Source: JBBQFI01 sp038237805 (lineage in GTDB: Bacteria; Verrucomicrobiota; Verrucomicrobiia; Chthoniobacterales; UBA10450). Taken from it: a DNA stretch of 64,000 nt. The translations under genes and the position numbers were made by a program. Within the stretch, counting starts at the first letter, position 1. Each line of letters opens with the position of its first letter. Below the pieces are notes generated by a model. It saw only the letters and a program-made list of their open reading frames with translations. It searched no databases and was not told the DNA's origin. Below are positions 32,406 to 41,600 of this stretch, piece after piece. Location of the stretch: positions 124,001 through 188,000 of the forward strand of contig JBBRYI010000007.1 of the NCBI GenBank assembly GCA_038237805.1. Reading direction: 5' to 3'.

Positions 32406-33544
32406 GGCTGAGAAGTGGAAAGCGCGCGTGCGAGTCGAAGCCCAGGCGCCTCACGATTGCCGGCGCGCAAATACAATAAATAAGTGCCGATGATGGCGAA
32501 AACGATGTCCGGCGTCCAGGCTGCGACCCACGCGGGTATACGGTAACCTTCGCCGAGTGCGAGAAAGAAATGAGTAAGAAAATTCATGGCGAAGACGAGC
32601 AAGATCGCGGTGGCCACGCTGGAAAGAATTCCGCGCCGCGAAAAACCGATGCCGAGCGGCGCGGCAATGAAGACGACGACGAGACAACTCCACGGAAGCG
32701 CGAGACGATATTGTAAATGTGTAGCGAAAGGGGCCAGCAAAACTGCGGGAAAGTCCGAGTTGAAATGCAAATAGTCGCGCAGCTCCGGAACGCTGAGTGA
32801 ATCGGCGCGCACGTTTGCACTCGCGAGCCGATACGGCGTCTCACTCCAATCTTTTATGACGAGCGACGGCAGGACGCGCGAACGGTTAATGTTTCCCGCG
32901 GCGTCGTAATCCACGACTTTAACGCGTTGTAGCTCCCACGATTTGTCTTGCGGGTGATAAACGGCGTTGTTGGCGAGATAATCGCGCGTGATATTGTCCT
33001 GCGCGTCCTGCTGCAGAACCTGGATGGTATTGAATTCGTTTTCTCCCGGCCGGAATGACTGGATGAACCAGGTGCGATTATCCGCTCGATTGCGAAAGAT
33101 CTGGCCGATCACACCTTTGTATTCCCGCCGTGCATGTGTTTCTTCCTCGAAGTTGCGCTGCGCGAGCTCTGCATGCGGCGCGAGAGAATAATTCAACGCC
33201 GCAATACCGAGCGAAGTAATTACTCCGATCAAGATCAACGGCAAAAGGACACGCGGCAGACTGATACCTGCTGTCAACATCGATACGATTTCGTTCGCAC
33301 GCGACATACGGCCGAGGCAAAAAAGTAGACCCAGTAGGAGCGAGACCGGCAGAAGAATAACAAGGATCTGCGGGATTTGGGTGAGGTAGTAATGCAGGAC
33401 GCGGTGGAGCGGGAGACGTTCGTCCAGAAATGTGGAGATCTTGTCGCTGATGTCGAAGATGAGCCAGATGGAGAAGAACGCGGCGATGCAATAAAAGTAG
33501 ACCTGCAAAAAATTGCGGACGACGTAGCGATCGAGCAGTTTCAC
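32402..33544 (-). CDS. lptF: LPS-export permease LptF/LptG family
   Basis: YjgP/YjgQ-family inner-membrane permease, 380 aa. Six hydrophobic helices are arranged 3 + 3 (e.g. IPQILVILLPVSLLLGLLFCLGRMSR near the N-terminus; LPWSCLVVVFIAAPLGIGFS and DIVFAIIGTYLLYLRA near the C-terminus) around a periplasmic jellyroll. With LptB2 it extracts lipopolysaccharide from the inner membrane. LptF and LptG cannot be told apart by eye. Only one permease is in this window. First gene of the leftward run and divergent from dinG. Confidence 0.88.
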   Translation of the reverse strand: MKLLDRYVVRNFLQVYFYCIAAFFSIWLIFDISDKISTFLDERLPLHRVLHYYLTQIPQILVILLPVSLLLGLLFCLGRMSRANEIVSMLTAGISLPRVLLPLILIGVITSLGIAALNYSLAPHAELAQRNFEEETHARREYKGVIGQIFRNRADNRTWFIQSFRPGENEFNTIQVLQQDAQDNITRDYLANNAVYHPQDKSWELQRVKVVDYDAAGNINRSRVLPSLVIKDWSETPYRLASANVRADSLSVPELRDYLHFNSDFPAVLLAPFATHLQYRLALPWSCLVVVFIAAPLGIGFSRRGILSSVATAILLVFAMNFLTHFFLALGEGYRIPAWVAAWTPDIVFAIIGTYLLYLRAGNREAPGLRLARALSTSQP

Positions 33545-33650
33545 GTGATTTTCCGAATGTTGATTTGGGACTTAAGGTAGGGCCCCGCAAATGAGCCCGC
33601 TTGCTTCATATACAAATCGCAAATCGCATATCGGCAATCGCAATTCATAA

Positions 33651-35633
33651 ATGATCGCGCTCAAAGATTCTCTCGGGAGTGATTTTGTCGAACGCGTGCG
33701 GAAAGTTTTTTCCGAAGAGGGCTTGCTCTCCAAAGCGAAGAATTTCGAATATCGCCCAGAGCAGCAGGAGATGGCGACGGCGGTGGCCCGCGCTCTGGAG
33801 GAAGAGCGCCATCTTGTCATCGAAGCCGGCACTGGCGTTGGCAAATCAATCGCCTACCTCGTGCCGGCAGTTCTGTACGCGATCGAGCAATCGAAGAAAG
33901 CCATCATCTCGACCTACACCATCAGTCTGCAGGAACAACTGCTGAACAAAGACATCCCGATTGTAAAAAAAATCCTGCCGATCGAATTTGAAGCGGCGCT
34001 GATGAAAGGCCGGCAGAATTATTTGTGTCCGCGGCGTCTGGAGCGCGCATTGCAGCAAGCGAACGAACTTTTCACCACCTCGGAGAAGGTTGAGCTCGAA
34101 CGCATCGCCGATTGGGCGCGCACGACAAAGGATGGTTCGCTGAGCGATTTATCGATCGAGCCGGACGCAAAAGTGTGGGCCCAGGTTTGCAGCGAAGCCC
34201 ATATCTGCACGGCGAAAACTTGCGGTCTGCTGGCCAACTGTTTTTTCCAGCAGGCCCGCAAACGATTGCTTGCTGCTGACGTTATCGTCATCAATCACAC
34301 ATTGCTCTTCATGCTGCTTGGCGGCGTGGAGGAACTGGCCGAGCGCGAAAGCGGTTACCTTTTCCCTAACGACTTCATTATTTTCGATGAAGCACATACT
34401 GTCGAACAGGTTGCCTCGCGCCAGATCGGGATCGCTGTTTCGCAATATGGGCTGCGGAGCACGGTGCAGCGGCTTTACAATGCGCGTACACGCAAAGGTC
34501 TTTTCACCGTCACACGCGATGCGGCGGGCGTGACTCTGGCCGCGGAGCTCGTTGACGATCTGGACAGATTTTTCAAGGCTGTCGAGGAACGCTGCGATTT
34601 TCGGAAAGGGCGTGAAGTTCGCGTGCGCGAGCCAGATTTTGTGCCGGATACAATTAGTGCTCGATTGATCGCGTTGCAGGCTCGCATCGCGGAAGTGGTC
34701 AGACGCAGCGACGATGAGTTCCTCAAAGCCGAGTTAAGCGAACTCGGCCTGCGCGTGCGCGATGCACGCCTCGGCATCGTCACATTCCTCGAGCAGAGCG
34801 CCGATGGTCATGTTTATTGGATTGAACGCACGGGCAAAACCGCGCAATTCCTCTCTCTCAATGCTGCGCCGATAGACGTTGCGCCCGTCCTTCGCCGCAT
34901 GCTTTTTCGCGATGATTGTTCATGCATCATGACGAGCGCGACGCTCGCGGTTGGCCGACCGGATATGGCCTATTTCCGGGACCGGATTGGCGCGGGCGCC
35001 GCCGAGCCGGTGCAATTGGGAAGCCCGTTCGATTTCACGGCGCAAATGAAATTGTTTGTCGTGCAAAAAATGCCGGATCCGCGCGACGCCGGTTACAATG
35101 AAGCGCTCGCGAAATGGGTCGCCCACTTTGTCGAGCAAACTGACGGGCGCGCTTTTGTTCTCTTTACGAGCTATCGCGGAATGCAATTGCTCGCCGGAGA
35201 AATGGAAACATTTTTTTCGAAAAACAAAATGAATCTATTTGTGCAAGGCCAGGGTGCGCCGCGCGGACGATTGCTCGAGCAATTCAAAAGCACGCCGCGC
35301 AGCGTTCTTTTTGGAACGGACAGTTTCTGGATGGGCGTGGATGTTCCCGGAGACGCGCTTTCCAATGTCATCATCACGCGTCTTCCATTTGCCGTTCCCG
35401 ATCATCCGCTCGTAGAAGCAAAATTGGAATTAGTTCAGGAGCGCGGTGGCGATCCGTTCACCGAATATTCCCTGCCCGAAGCGATCTTAAAATTGCGGCA
35501 GGGAGTCGGACGTTTGATTCGCACGAAGAGCGATCATGGCATCGTCGTGATTTTGGATAATCGCATTGTGACCAAACCATATGGACGCGCGTTCCTGGAC
35601 GCATTGCCAAAATGTCCGAGAAAAATTATCTAG
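33651..35633 (+). CDS. dinG: DinG/XPD-type Fe-S DNA helicase
   Basis: Superfamily 2 5'-3' helicase, 660 aa, for structured DNA. Walker A is VIEAGTGVGKSIAYLVPA and the DEAH box is FIIFDEAHTVE. The Fe-S domain cysteines lie between motifs I and II (NYLCPRRLERAL, then CSEAHICTAKTCGLLANC). The C-terminal motifs FGTDSFWMGVDVPGD and LRQGVGRLIRTKSDHG are also present. DinG is often SOS-induced, but no LexA dyad was seen at its own start; the nearest is downstream before the next gene. One TCGTTAGG copy at 34365. Confidence 0.92.
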   Translation: MIALKDSLGSDFVERVRKVFSEEGLLSKAKNFEYRPEQQEMATAVARALEEERHLVIEAGTGVGKSIAYLVPAVLYAIEQSKKAIISTYTISLQEQLLNKDIPIVKKILPIEFEAALMKGRQNYLCPRRLERALQQANELFTTSEKVELERIADWARTTKDGSLSDLSIEPDAKVWAQVCSEAHICTAKTCGLLANCFFQQARKRLLAADVIVINHTLLFMLLGGVEELAERESGYLFPNDFIIFDEAHTVEQVASRQIGIAVSQYGLRSTVQRLYNARTRKGLFTVTRDAAGVTLAAELVDDLDRFFKAVEERCDFRKGREVRVREPDFVPDTISARLIALQARIAEVVRRSDDEFLKAELSELGLRVRDARLGIVTFLEQSADGHVYWIERTGKTAQFLSLNAAPIDVAPVLRRMLFRDDCSCIMTSATLAVGRPDMAYFRDRIGAGAAEPVQLGSPFDFTAQMKLFVVQKMPDPRDAGYNEALAKWVAHFVEQTDGRAFVLFTSYRGMQLLAGEMETFFSKNKMNLFVQGQGAPRGRLLEQFKSTPRSVLFGTDSFWMGVDVPGDALSNVIITRLPFAVPDHPLVEAKLELVQERGGDPFTEYSLPEAILKLRQGVGRLIRTKSDHGIVVILDNRIVTKPYGRAFLDALPKCPRKII

Positions 35634-35645
35634 CGCTTTCGATAA

Positions 35646-35657
35646 GTTCACTTGAAC
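35646..35657. promoter_or_regulatory. Candidate LexA box before the repeat gene
   Basis: Dyad GTTCACTTGAAC, same GTTCA-N2-TGAAC pattern as the lexA and imuA sites, 28 bases before the GTG of the repeat-protein gene and 12 bases after dinG. Because imuB-C and dnaE2 follow that gene closely, it may control them too. Confidence 0.7.
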
Positions 35658-35685
35658 ATATATTAACTTTGGCCATCATTCTCTT

Positions 35686-37620
35686 GTGAAGCGCTTCCTG
35701 TTTCCTGCTGTTTTTGCATTTGTCGCGCTCATTATCGGTATTGCGGTTGGCCGATATGCGGTTCCTGTCGCTAAAAATTCTGCCGCGCAAAAATCTCTTA
35801 ACTCGTTAGGCGCGCCGGCCATTTCCGGAACTCCCTCTCTTCCCCCAGCGCCAATCACTGCCGCGGAACCAGAGCGCGATTCTGATGATGTTCCATTCGG
35901 CACAAGTGCCCAGGCCATCATTTCCCAAATTAAAACTGCGTTACAGCATTCCGGCCGGCAACGGACCTATGCCGCCTTGAACAAAGTGATGGATTCGATC
36001 GACCCAAAGAATGTACGCGAAGTCATCGCTTTCGTAGAAACGCTGCGCGAGCACGACAAAAACATGGTCGTGTCGATGGTGGTTGGCCGTTGGGCCGAAC
36101 TGGATCCGAAAGCCGCCATTGCTTATGCGCAAGGTTTGCCGGTCGTATCATTTCGCAATGGAGCGCTGACGAGCGCGGTTGCGAGTTGGGCAGAGCATGA
36201 CAGCGCTGCGGCCACCGCGTGGGTTTCGCATCTTCCAGTTGGTGCGCAGCGCGATCAAGCCATGCAAACAATCGTTTCCGCGCTCGCGGACAAAGATCCG
36301 CAAGCTGCGCTCGCTTTTTTGCAAAACATGCCGACGGGACGGAAACGCCAGAATTTGTATTGGCCGATTTTCAGCCGCTGGACCACAGAGGATCCGATGG
36401 CTGCCGCCCAACGCGCAGCGCAACTACCAGCGGGATCGAGTCGAGACACAGCGTTGCAAGTGGTCGGTTCCAGTTGGGCGAATGAGGACCCCGAGGCCGC
36501 TTATGCCTGGGCGAATAGCTTGCCCGCTGGGCAAGGTCGCAATAATGCGCTGCAAAATATTTTTGCCGGTTGGGCAAACAAAGATCCACAAAAAGCCGCT
36601 TCCATGATCGAGACATTGCCTTCCGGTGCTGCGCGCGATCAAGCCATCGGCAATATCGCGCGACAATGGGGCGCAACGAATGTTCAGGCCGCGCTCGCCT
36701 GGACACAGGGATTGCCGCCGAGTGATGCGCAACAAAATGCCTTGAGCAATGTGCTCGCCACTTGGGTGCAATCGGAACCAGCGGCAGCAGCAGAGTACGT
36801 CGCCGGTATGCCAGCGGGCAAAGCGCAGGAAAAAGCGGTCACGGCGATCACGTTGCAATTAGCCAGCAGCGATGTGCAAAACGCGATCACTTGGGCACAA
36901 AAACTTCCGGACGGTCCGGGCAAGCAAAATGCGCTCAACAACATTGTTTCACAATGGACGGAAGCCGACCCACAAGCGGCGGCGAATTTTGCTTTGCGTA
37001 CGAGCACCGGTGATGGTCGCACAAATTTACTCGAAAATATTTCGCGGCAATGGGCGCGTGTCGATGCCCAAGCGGCCATTGCGTGGGTGAGCAGTTTGCC
37101 GAGTGCATCGCGCGATTCTGTTTTGCCCGGCATTATTGCTTCCGTCGCCGAAACCGATTTGCCGGAAGCAACCAGATTGGTAGGGCGATTGCCCGCAGGG
37201 GATTCGCAAGCCAATGCCGCCAGCTCGATCACGTGGCAATGGGCTGGAGATGATCCGCAGGCGGCAAGCAAATGGGCCGCATCTTTTCCCGAAGGCAAAA
37301 CGCGTCAACGCGCTTTCGAAAGCGTGATGAATCGCTGGTCGCAAAACGATCCCTACGCGGCAGGCTCGTGGCTCGGCACCTTGCCGGCGAGTGATTCCCG
37401 GGATGCCGCAGTCAATGCTTATACCGGGCGAATTATGGGATCTGATCCGGCCGCGGCGGTGCAATGGGCGCAAACCATTAACGATGAAAGTATGCGCAAT
37501 AACCGGCTCGAATCTCTTCTCGGCACCTGGCTAAAAACGGATGCAAACGCAGCTACGAACTGGATTAGCGCATCCGCTTTGCCAGAGGAAACCAAAATGC
37601 GTTTTCTGCCGAAACGATAA
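35686..37620 (+). CDS. Membrane-anchored WA-repeat helical protein
   Basis: 644 aa, GTG start. An N-terminal membrane helix (FLFPAVFAFVALIIGIAVG) is followed by a linker and about 16 tandem helical repeats of 31-34 residues with consensus W-A-x-x-D-P-x-A-A-x-x-W-A-x-x-L-P-x-G-x-x-R-x-x-A-L-x-x-I. The repeats should stack into a solenoid exposed in the periplasm. A LexA-type dyad lies directly upstream, and the C-terminal half of imuB starts 8 bases after its stop. I do not recognise a characterised homologue; similar repeat proteins occur in Verrucomicrobiota. One TCGTTAGG copy. Confidence 0.75.
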   Translation: MKRFLFPAVFAFVALIIGIAVGRYAVPVAKNSAAQKSLNSLGAPAISGTPSLPPAPITAAEPERDSDDVPFGTSAQAIISQIKTALQHSGRQRTYAALNKVMDSIDPKNVREVIAFVETLREHDKNMVVSMVVGRWAELDPKAAIAYAQGLPVVSFRNGALTSAVASWAEHDSAAATAWVSHLPVGAQRDQAMQTIVSALADKDPQAALAFLQNMPTGRKRQNLYWPIFSRWTTEDPMAAAQRAAQLPAGSSRDTALQVVGSSWANEDPEAAYAWANSLPAGQGRNNALQNIFAGWANKDPQKAASMIETLPSGAARDQAIGNIARQWGATNVQAALAWTQGLPPSDAQQNALSNVLATWVQSEPAAAAEYVAGMPAGKAQEKAVTAITLQLASSDVQNAITWAQKLPDGPGKQNALNNIVSQWTEADPQAAANFALRTSTGDGRTNLLENISRQWARVDAQAAIAWVSSLPSASRDSVLPGIIASVAETDLPEATRLVGRLPAGDSQANAASSITWQWAGDDPQAASKWAASFPEGKTRQRAFESVMNRWSQNDPYAAGSWLGTLPASDSRDAAVNAYTGRIMGSDPAAAVQWAQTINDESMRNNRLESLLGTWLKTDANAATNWISASALPEETKMRFLPKR

Positions 37621-37621
37621 T

Positions 37622-37696
37622 CTTAGACATGTCTAAGCGAACGAAATCTAAGACATCCATAGATAAGACTGCCGAAGTCCAGCATGTCTTAGACAT
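37622..37696. promoter_or_regulatory. Cluster of TTAGACAT dyads at the imuB-C start
   Basis: Perfect 16-bp palindrome CTTAGACATGTCTAAG at 37622-37637 spanning the start codon, then TCTAAGACAT at 37647-37656 and a second dyad ATGTCTTAGACAT at 37684-37696. Three related sites in 75 bases, overlapping the first coding codons. Could be operators or a recombination scar. No copy is seen at the other imuB breakpoint. Confidence 0.4.
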
Positions 37697-38609
37697 CCTG
37701 CACAAATGGGGAATTCATACGCTCGGCCAATTAGCTGATCTAAAGAAGGACGAGCTTGGACGGCGCCTTGGCCCGACCGCAGTTCATTTATGGGAACGCG
37801 CCAATGGCAAATGCGTTCGCTTGCTCAAACTCGTCCAGCCAGTGGAAGCGTTTGCCGAAACATTCGAATTCGAAAACGAAATCGAAACGGTCGAACCGCT
37901 TCTTTTTATTCTGCGCCGTTTCTTGGAGCAAATATCTCTGCGACTCGGTGCGCTTTATTTCGTTGCCCAAGAACTCAATCTCCAAATCACTTTTAGCGAT
38001 AAGAAGAGTTACGAGCATCGCTTTAAAATCCCGCAGGCGACTCGCAGCGTAGAGGTGCTGTTTCGAATGCTTCATACGCATCTGGAAAATTTTAAGTCGG
38101 AGTTCCCGATCACGGCAGTCTCCCTCGAGGCGCAAGCAACCAAGCCGTCACAACAGCAATTCAGTCTCTTTGAAACAGCCCTGCGTAATCCCGCGCAGCT
38201 TTCCGAAACCCTGGCGCGATTGACCGGTTTACTCGGAGCCGATCGTGTCGGCACCCCCGTTCTGGAAGACACACATCGTCCCGACGGTTTCCATCTCGAA
38301 TCATTTTCCTGGGAGGTCGATGATAAGCCCTCGGTGGAAAAAGCGTTACCATCTTGCGCACTGCGCCGCTTTCGTACGCCGCTTTTCGCTTCGGTCTTAT
38401 CGACTGAAAATCAACCTGCGCATTTGCAGAGCGCGCAAATACAGGGACAGGTGCGAGCCGCTACTGGACCTTACCATTCTTCGGGTAATTGGTGGGATGA
38501 AAATACGTGGGCGCGCGCAGAATGGGATTTGCAGTTGGATAATGGTGCGCTCTGCCGCTGTCATCGCGATGATGAACAAAGTTGGAGAGCCGATGGAATT
38601 TACGATTAG
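37629..38609 (+). CDS. imuB: ImuB C-terminal half (HhH, little finger, partner-binding tail), split gene
   Basis: 326 aa collinear with the part of ImuB missing from the gene at 27931. After a charged leader (MSKRTKSKTSIDKTA), family sequence begins at ILHKWGIHTLGQLADLKKDELGRRLG, the helix-hairpin-helix. It continues through the little-finger region (PVEAFAETFEFENEIETVEPLLFILRRFLEQI) and the C-terminal YHSSGNWWDENTWARAEWD segment typical of ImuB, which contacts DnaE2. An Arg/Pro-rich middle includes QQQFSLFETAL, a possible beta-clamp motif (QFSLF). dnaE2 follows after 15 bases. The break between the two halves is nearly exact. Confidence 0.85.
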   Translation: MSKRTKSKTSIDKTAEVQHVLDILHKWGIHTLGQLADLKKDELGRRLGPTAVHLWERANGKCVRLLKLVQPVEAFAETFEFENEIETVEPLLFILRRFLEQISLRLGALYFVAQELNLQITFSDKKSYEHRFKIPQATRSVEVLFRMLHTHLENFKSEFPITAVSLEAQATKPSQQQFSLFETALRNPAQLSETLARLTGLLGADRVGTPVLEDTHRPDGFHLESFSWEVDDKPSVEKALPSCALRRFRTPLFASVLSTENQPAHLQSAQIQGQVRAATGPYHSSGNWWDENTWARAEWDLQLDNGALCRCHRDDEQSWRADGIYD

Positions 38610-38624
38610 CCATGCCGCTCGCGT

Positions 38625-41600
38625 ATGTCTTACATCGAACTTCATGCGTGCAGCGCTTTCAGTTTCCTGCGCGGCGGATCTTTTCCTGAACATTTAGCTA
38701 AACGTGCAGCCGAGCTGGAGATGCCGGCAGTGGCGTTGCTCGATCGCAACGGCGTATATGGCGCGCAACGCTTTTCGGTTGCCGCGCGCGAACAAAATGT
38801 CCGTCCGATCATTGGAAGCGAGCTGACGCTCGAAGACGACAATATTTTGCCAGTGTTAGTGAAGAATCGCAGTGGCTACAGAAATTTATGCGAATTGCTG
38901 ACGCAGGCACATCTGCGCAGCGAGAAAGGAAAATGCGCCGTGCGATGGGATGAACTCGCAGAATTTGCCCATGGCCTCGTAGCGCTCTTCGATCTGGGTA
39001 GCGCACGCGTCTCGCGTGTTGGTTTCGGCGTCTCGCCGAAACGATCTTTTAAAAGTTCGCGACGACGAGAGGTCGTCGCCAACACGCGAGACGCGTGCGC
39101 TACCCGGAATCGCCTGCAATCGCTCATCGACCTCTTCGGTCGCGAAAACATCTATGTTGAAATGCAACGCCACTTCCTGCGCGGCGAAGAACAGCTCAAT
39201 CAGCAACTAATCGATCTGGCGGATCATTATCAATTGCCGCTCCTCGCGACCAATGGCGTGCAGTACGCGACACCGAGTGGTCGAGATGTAATTGACGTTT
39301 TTACCTGCATCCGAGAACACACACATCTCGATGCCGCCGGAAAATTACTGAGCCAAAACAGCGAACGTCATCTGAAAAGCGACGCGGAAATGCGCGCGCT
39401 TTTTCATGATCGCCCCGATGCTATTGCAAACACCGAAGGCCTCGCGGAACGCTTAACATTTTCTCTCGAAAACATCGGTTACGAATTCCCCGAGTTTCCC
39501 GTTCCGGATGGACACAGCATGGATTCGTTTCTCAACACCATCGTCTGGTTCGGTGCGCAGCAGCGTTATGACGCCGTCAGCAGCGCAGTGAAACGGCAGC
39601 TCAAGGAAGAACTCGCGCTTATTCAAAAGCTCGGATTCTCAGGCTATTTTCTAATTGTTTGGGACATCATCAATTTCTGCCGCGAACACAATGTCATGGT
39701 GCAAGGGCGCGGCAGCGCAGCCAACAGCGCGGTTTGTTATTGTCTCGGAATCACGCCGGTCGATCCGGTCAGCAACCATCTCGTTTTCGAGCGCTTTCTC
39801 AGTGAAAGTCGTAAAGGCTGGCCCGACATCGATCTCGATCTCCCGAGCGGCGATCGTCGTGAGAGTGTGATCCAGGAAATTTATCGCCGCTACGGCAAAC
39901 ATGGCGCCGCCATGACCGCGAATGTGATTTCTTATCGCGGCCGGAGTGCAGCGCGCGAGATCGGAAAGGCGCTGAATTTTTCGCCCAGTATCCTCGATCG
40001 CTTCTCCCATCTTTTTGCGAACGGCGATTTTCCGCACACGCTCGATTTGCAATCACAAATTGAACAAGCCGGTTTGCCAAAAGCACATCCGCGCATGCCG
40101 GCATTCGTGAATTTGTATCGCGCGATCTACGGATTGCCGCGCCATCTCGGCCAGCATTCCGGCGGCATGATTATTTGTCAGAATAAATTGAGTTCGTTTG
40201 TGCCGTTGGAAAATGCGTCCATGCCAGGACGCGTCGTCGCACAATGGGACAAGGACGACTGCGAAGATCTTGGCATCGTAAAAGTGGACCTGCTCGGTCT
40301 GGGCATGATGTCGGTCATGCAGGGTGCGTTTGAATTATGCCGCGAACGTGGGCGGCCGCTCGATCTCGCGCACATTCCGAAAGACGATCCAGCGACTTTC
40401 GAAATAATGCAGAAAGCCGACACCATTGGTGTGTTTCAAATCGAAAGCCGCGCGCAAATGGCGACGCTGCCGCGGATGAAGCCAAAATGTTTTTACGATG
40501 TTGTCATTGAAGTCGCCATCATTCGGCCGGGACCGATCCAAGGCGACATGGTTCATCCATATCTCGCGCGACGCGCCGGCCGCGAGAAAATCACGTATTT
40601 CGATCCGCGACTCGAACCGGTGTTAGGTCGCACCCTTGGTGTGCCGTTATTTCAGGAACAAATGCTGAAGATCGCCATGGTGATGGCCGATTTTTCCGGG
40701 GCTGAAGCGGAAGAATTACGACGGGCGCTAAGCTTTCATCGTTCGCAAGAACGGATGGAAAAAGTAAGCGTGAAATTGCGCGCCGCGATGACGCGAAAAA
40801 ATATCGCGCCTGCCGTGATCGATAAAATTCTGCAATCGATCACATCGTTTGCTCTCTACGGATTTCCGGAATCGCACGCGATCAGTTTTGCGATTCTCGC
40901 TTACGGCAGCGCGTATCTGAAAGTGCATCGCGCGCCGGAATTTTATGCAAGTCTGCTGAACAATCAGCCGATGGGTTTTTATACGCCGGCGACGATCGTG
41001 AAGGATGCGCACCGGCATGGGACAAAGATTCAGCCGGTTTGTGCTCAACGATCGGAATGGCATTGCGTCGTTGTTTCAAATGACACGGTGCGACTGGGTT
41101 TTTGCGTCGTGAACGGTTTGCGTCGAGAACATGCAGAAGAACTCGTTAGGCAGCGGAATCGGCTACCATTTCGCTCGATGGAAGATTTCAAGCGGCGCGT
41201 GGAACTATCGAAGGAAGAATTCCGAACCTTGGCGGAGTTAGGTGCGCTCAATTGTTTCGCCGAACATCGGCGTGCTGCGATGTGGAAAGTGGAAGAGGAA
41301 ATGCCGGAAGGTTTGTTTGCTCGTCATTCCGAGCGAAGCGAAGCGGAGTCGAGGGACCTCTCGAACGTTCGCGAGGTCCTTTGCTCCGCTCAGGATGACC
41401 GCGCAGGTAGTTCGCCGCTTCTTCCGATGACGATGCCCGAGCGTGTGCGAGCGGATTACGAACGAATGAACCTAACGACTGGTCCGCACCCAATGAAACT
41501 TTTGCGCGATAGTTTACCAAATGTTTGGCGAGCGATCGATCTGGTGAAAGCCGGTAACAAATCCATTGTCCAGATTGCCGGCAATGTGATTTGCCGTCAG

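Noticed and set aside
33535..33552. parS-like string GTTTCACGTGA near the lptF start
   Set aside because: Only 11 of the 16 canonical parS bases match and the second half diverges; single occurrence inside a coding start.
38886..39206. Minus-strand open frame encoding a SARVSR...TRDACAT peptide
   Set aside because: It is the mirror of the palindromic element inside dnaE2; openness on both strands follows from the inverted repeat, not from a separate gene.
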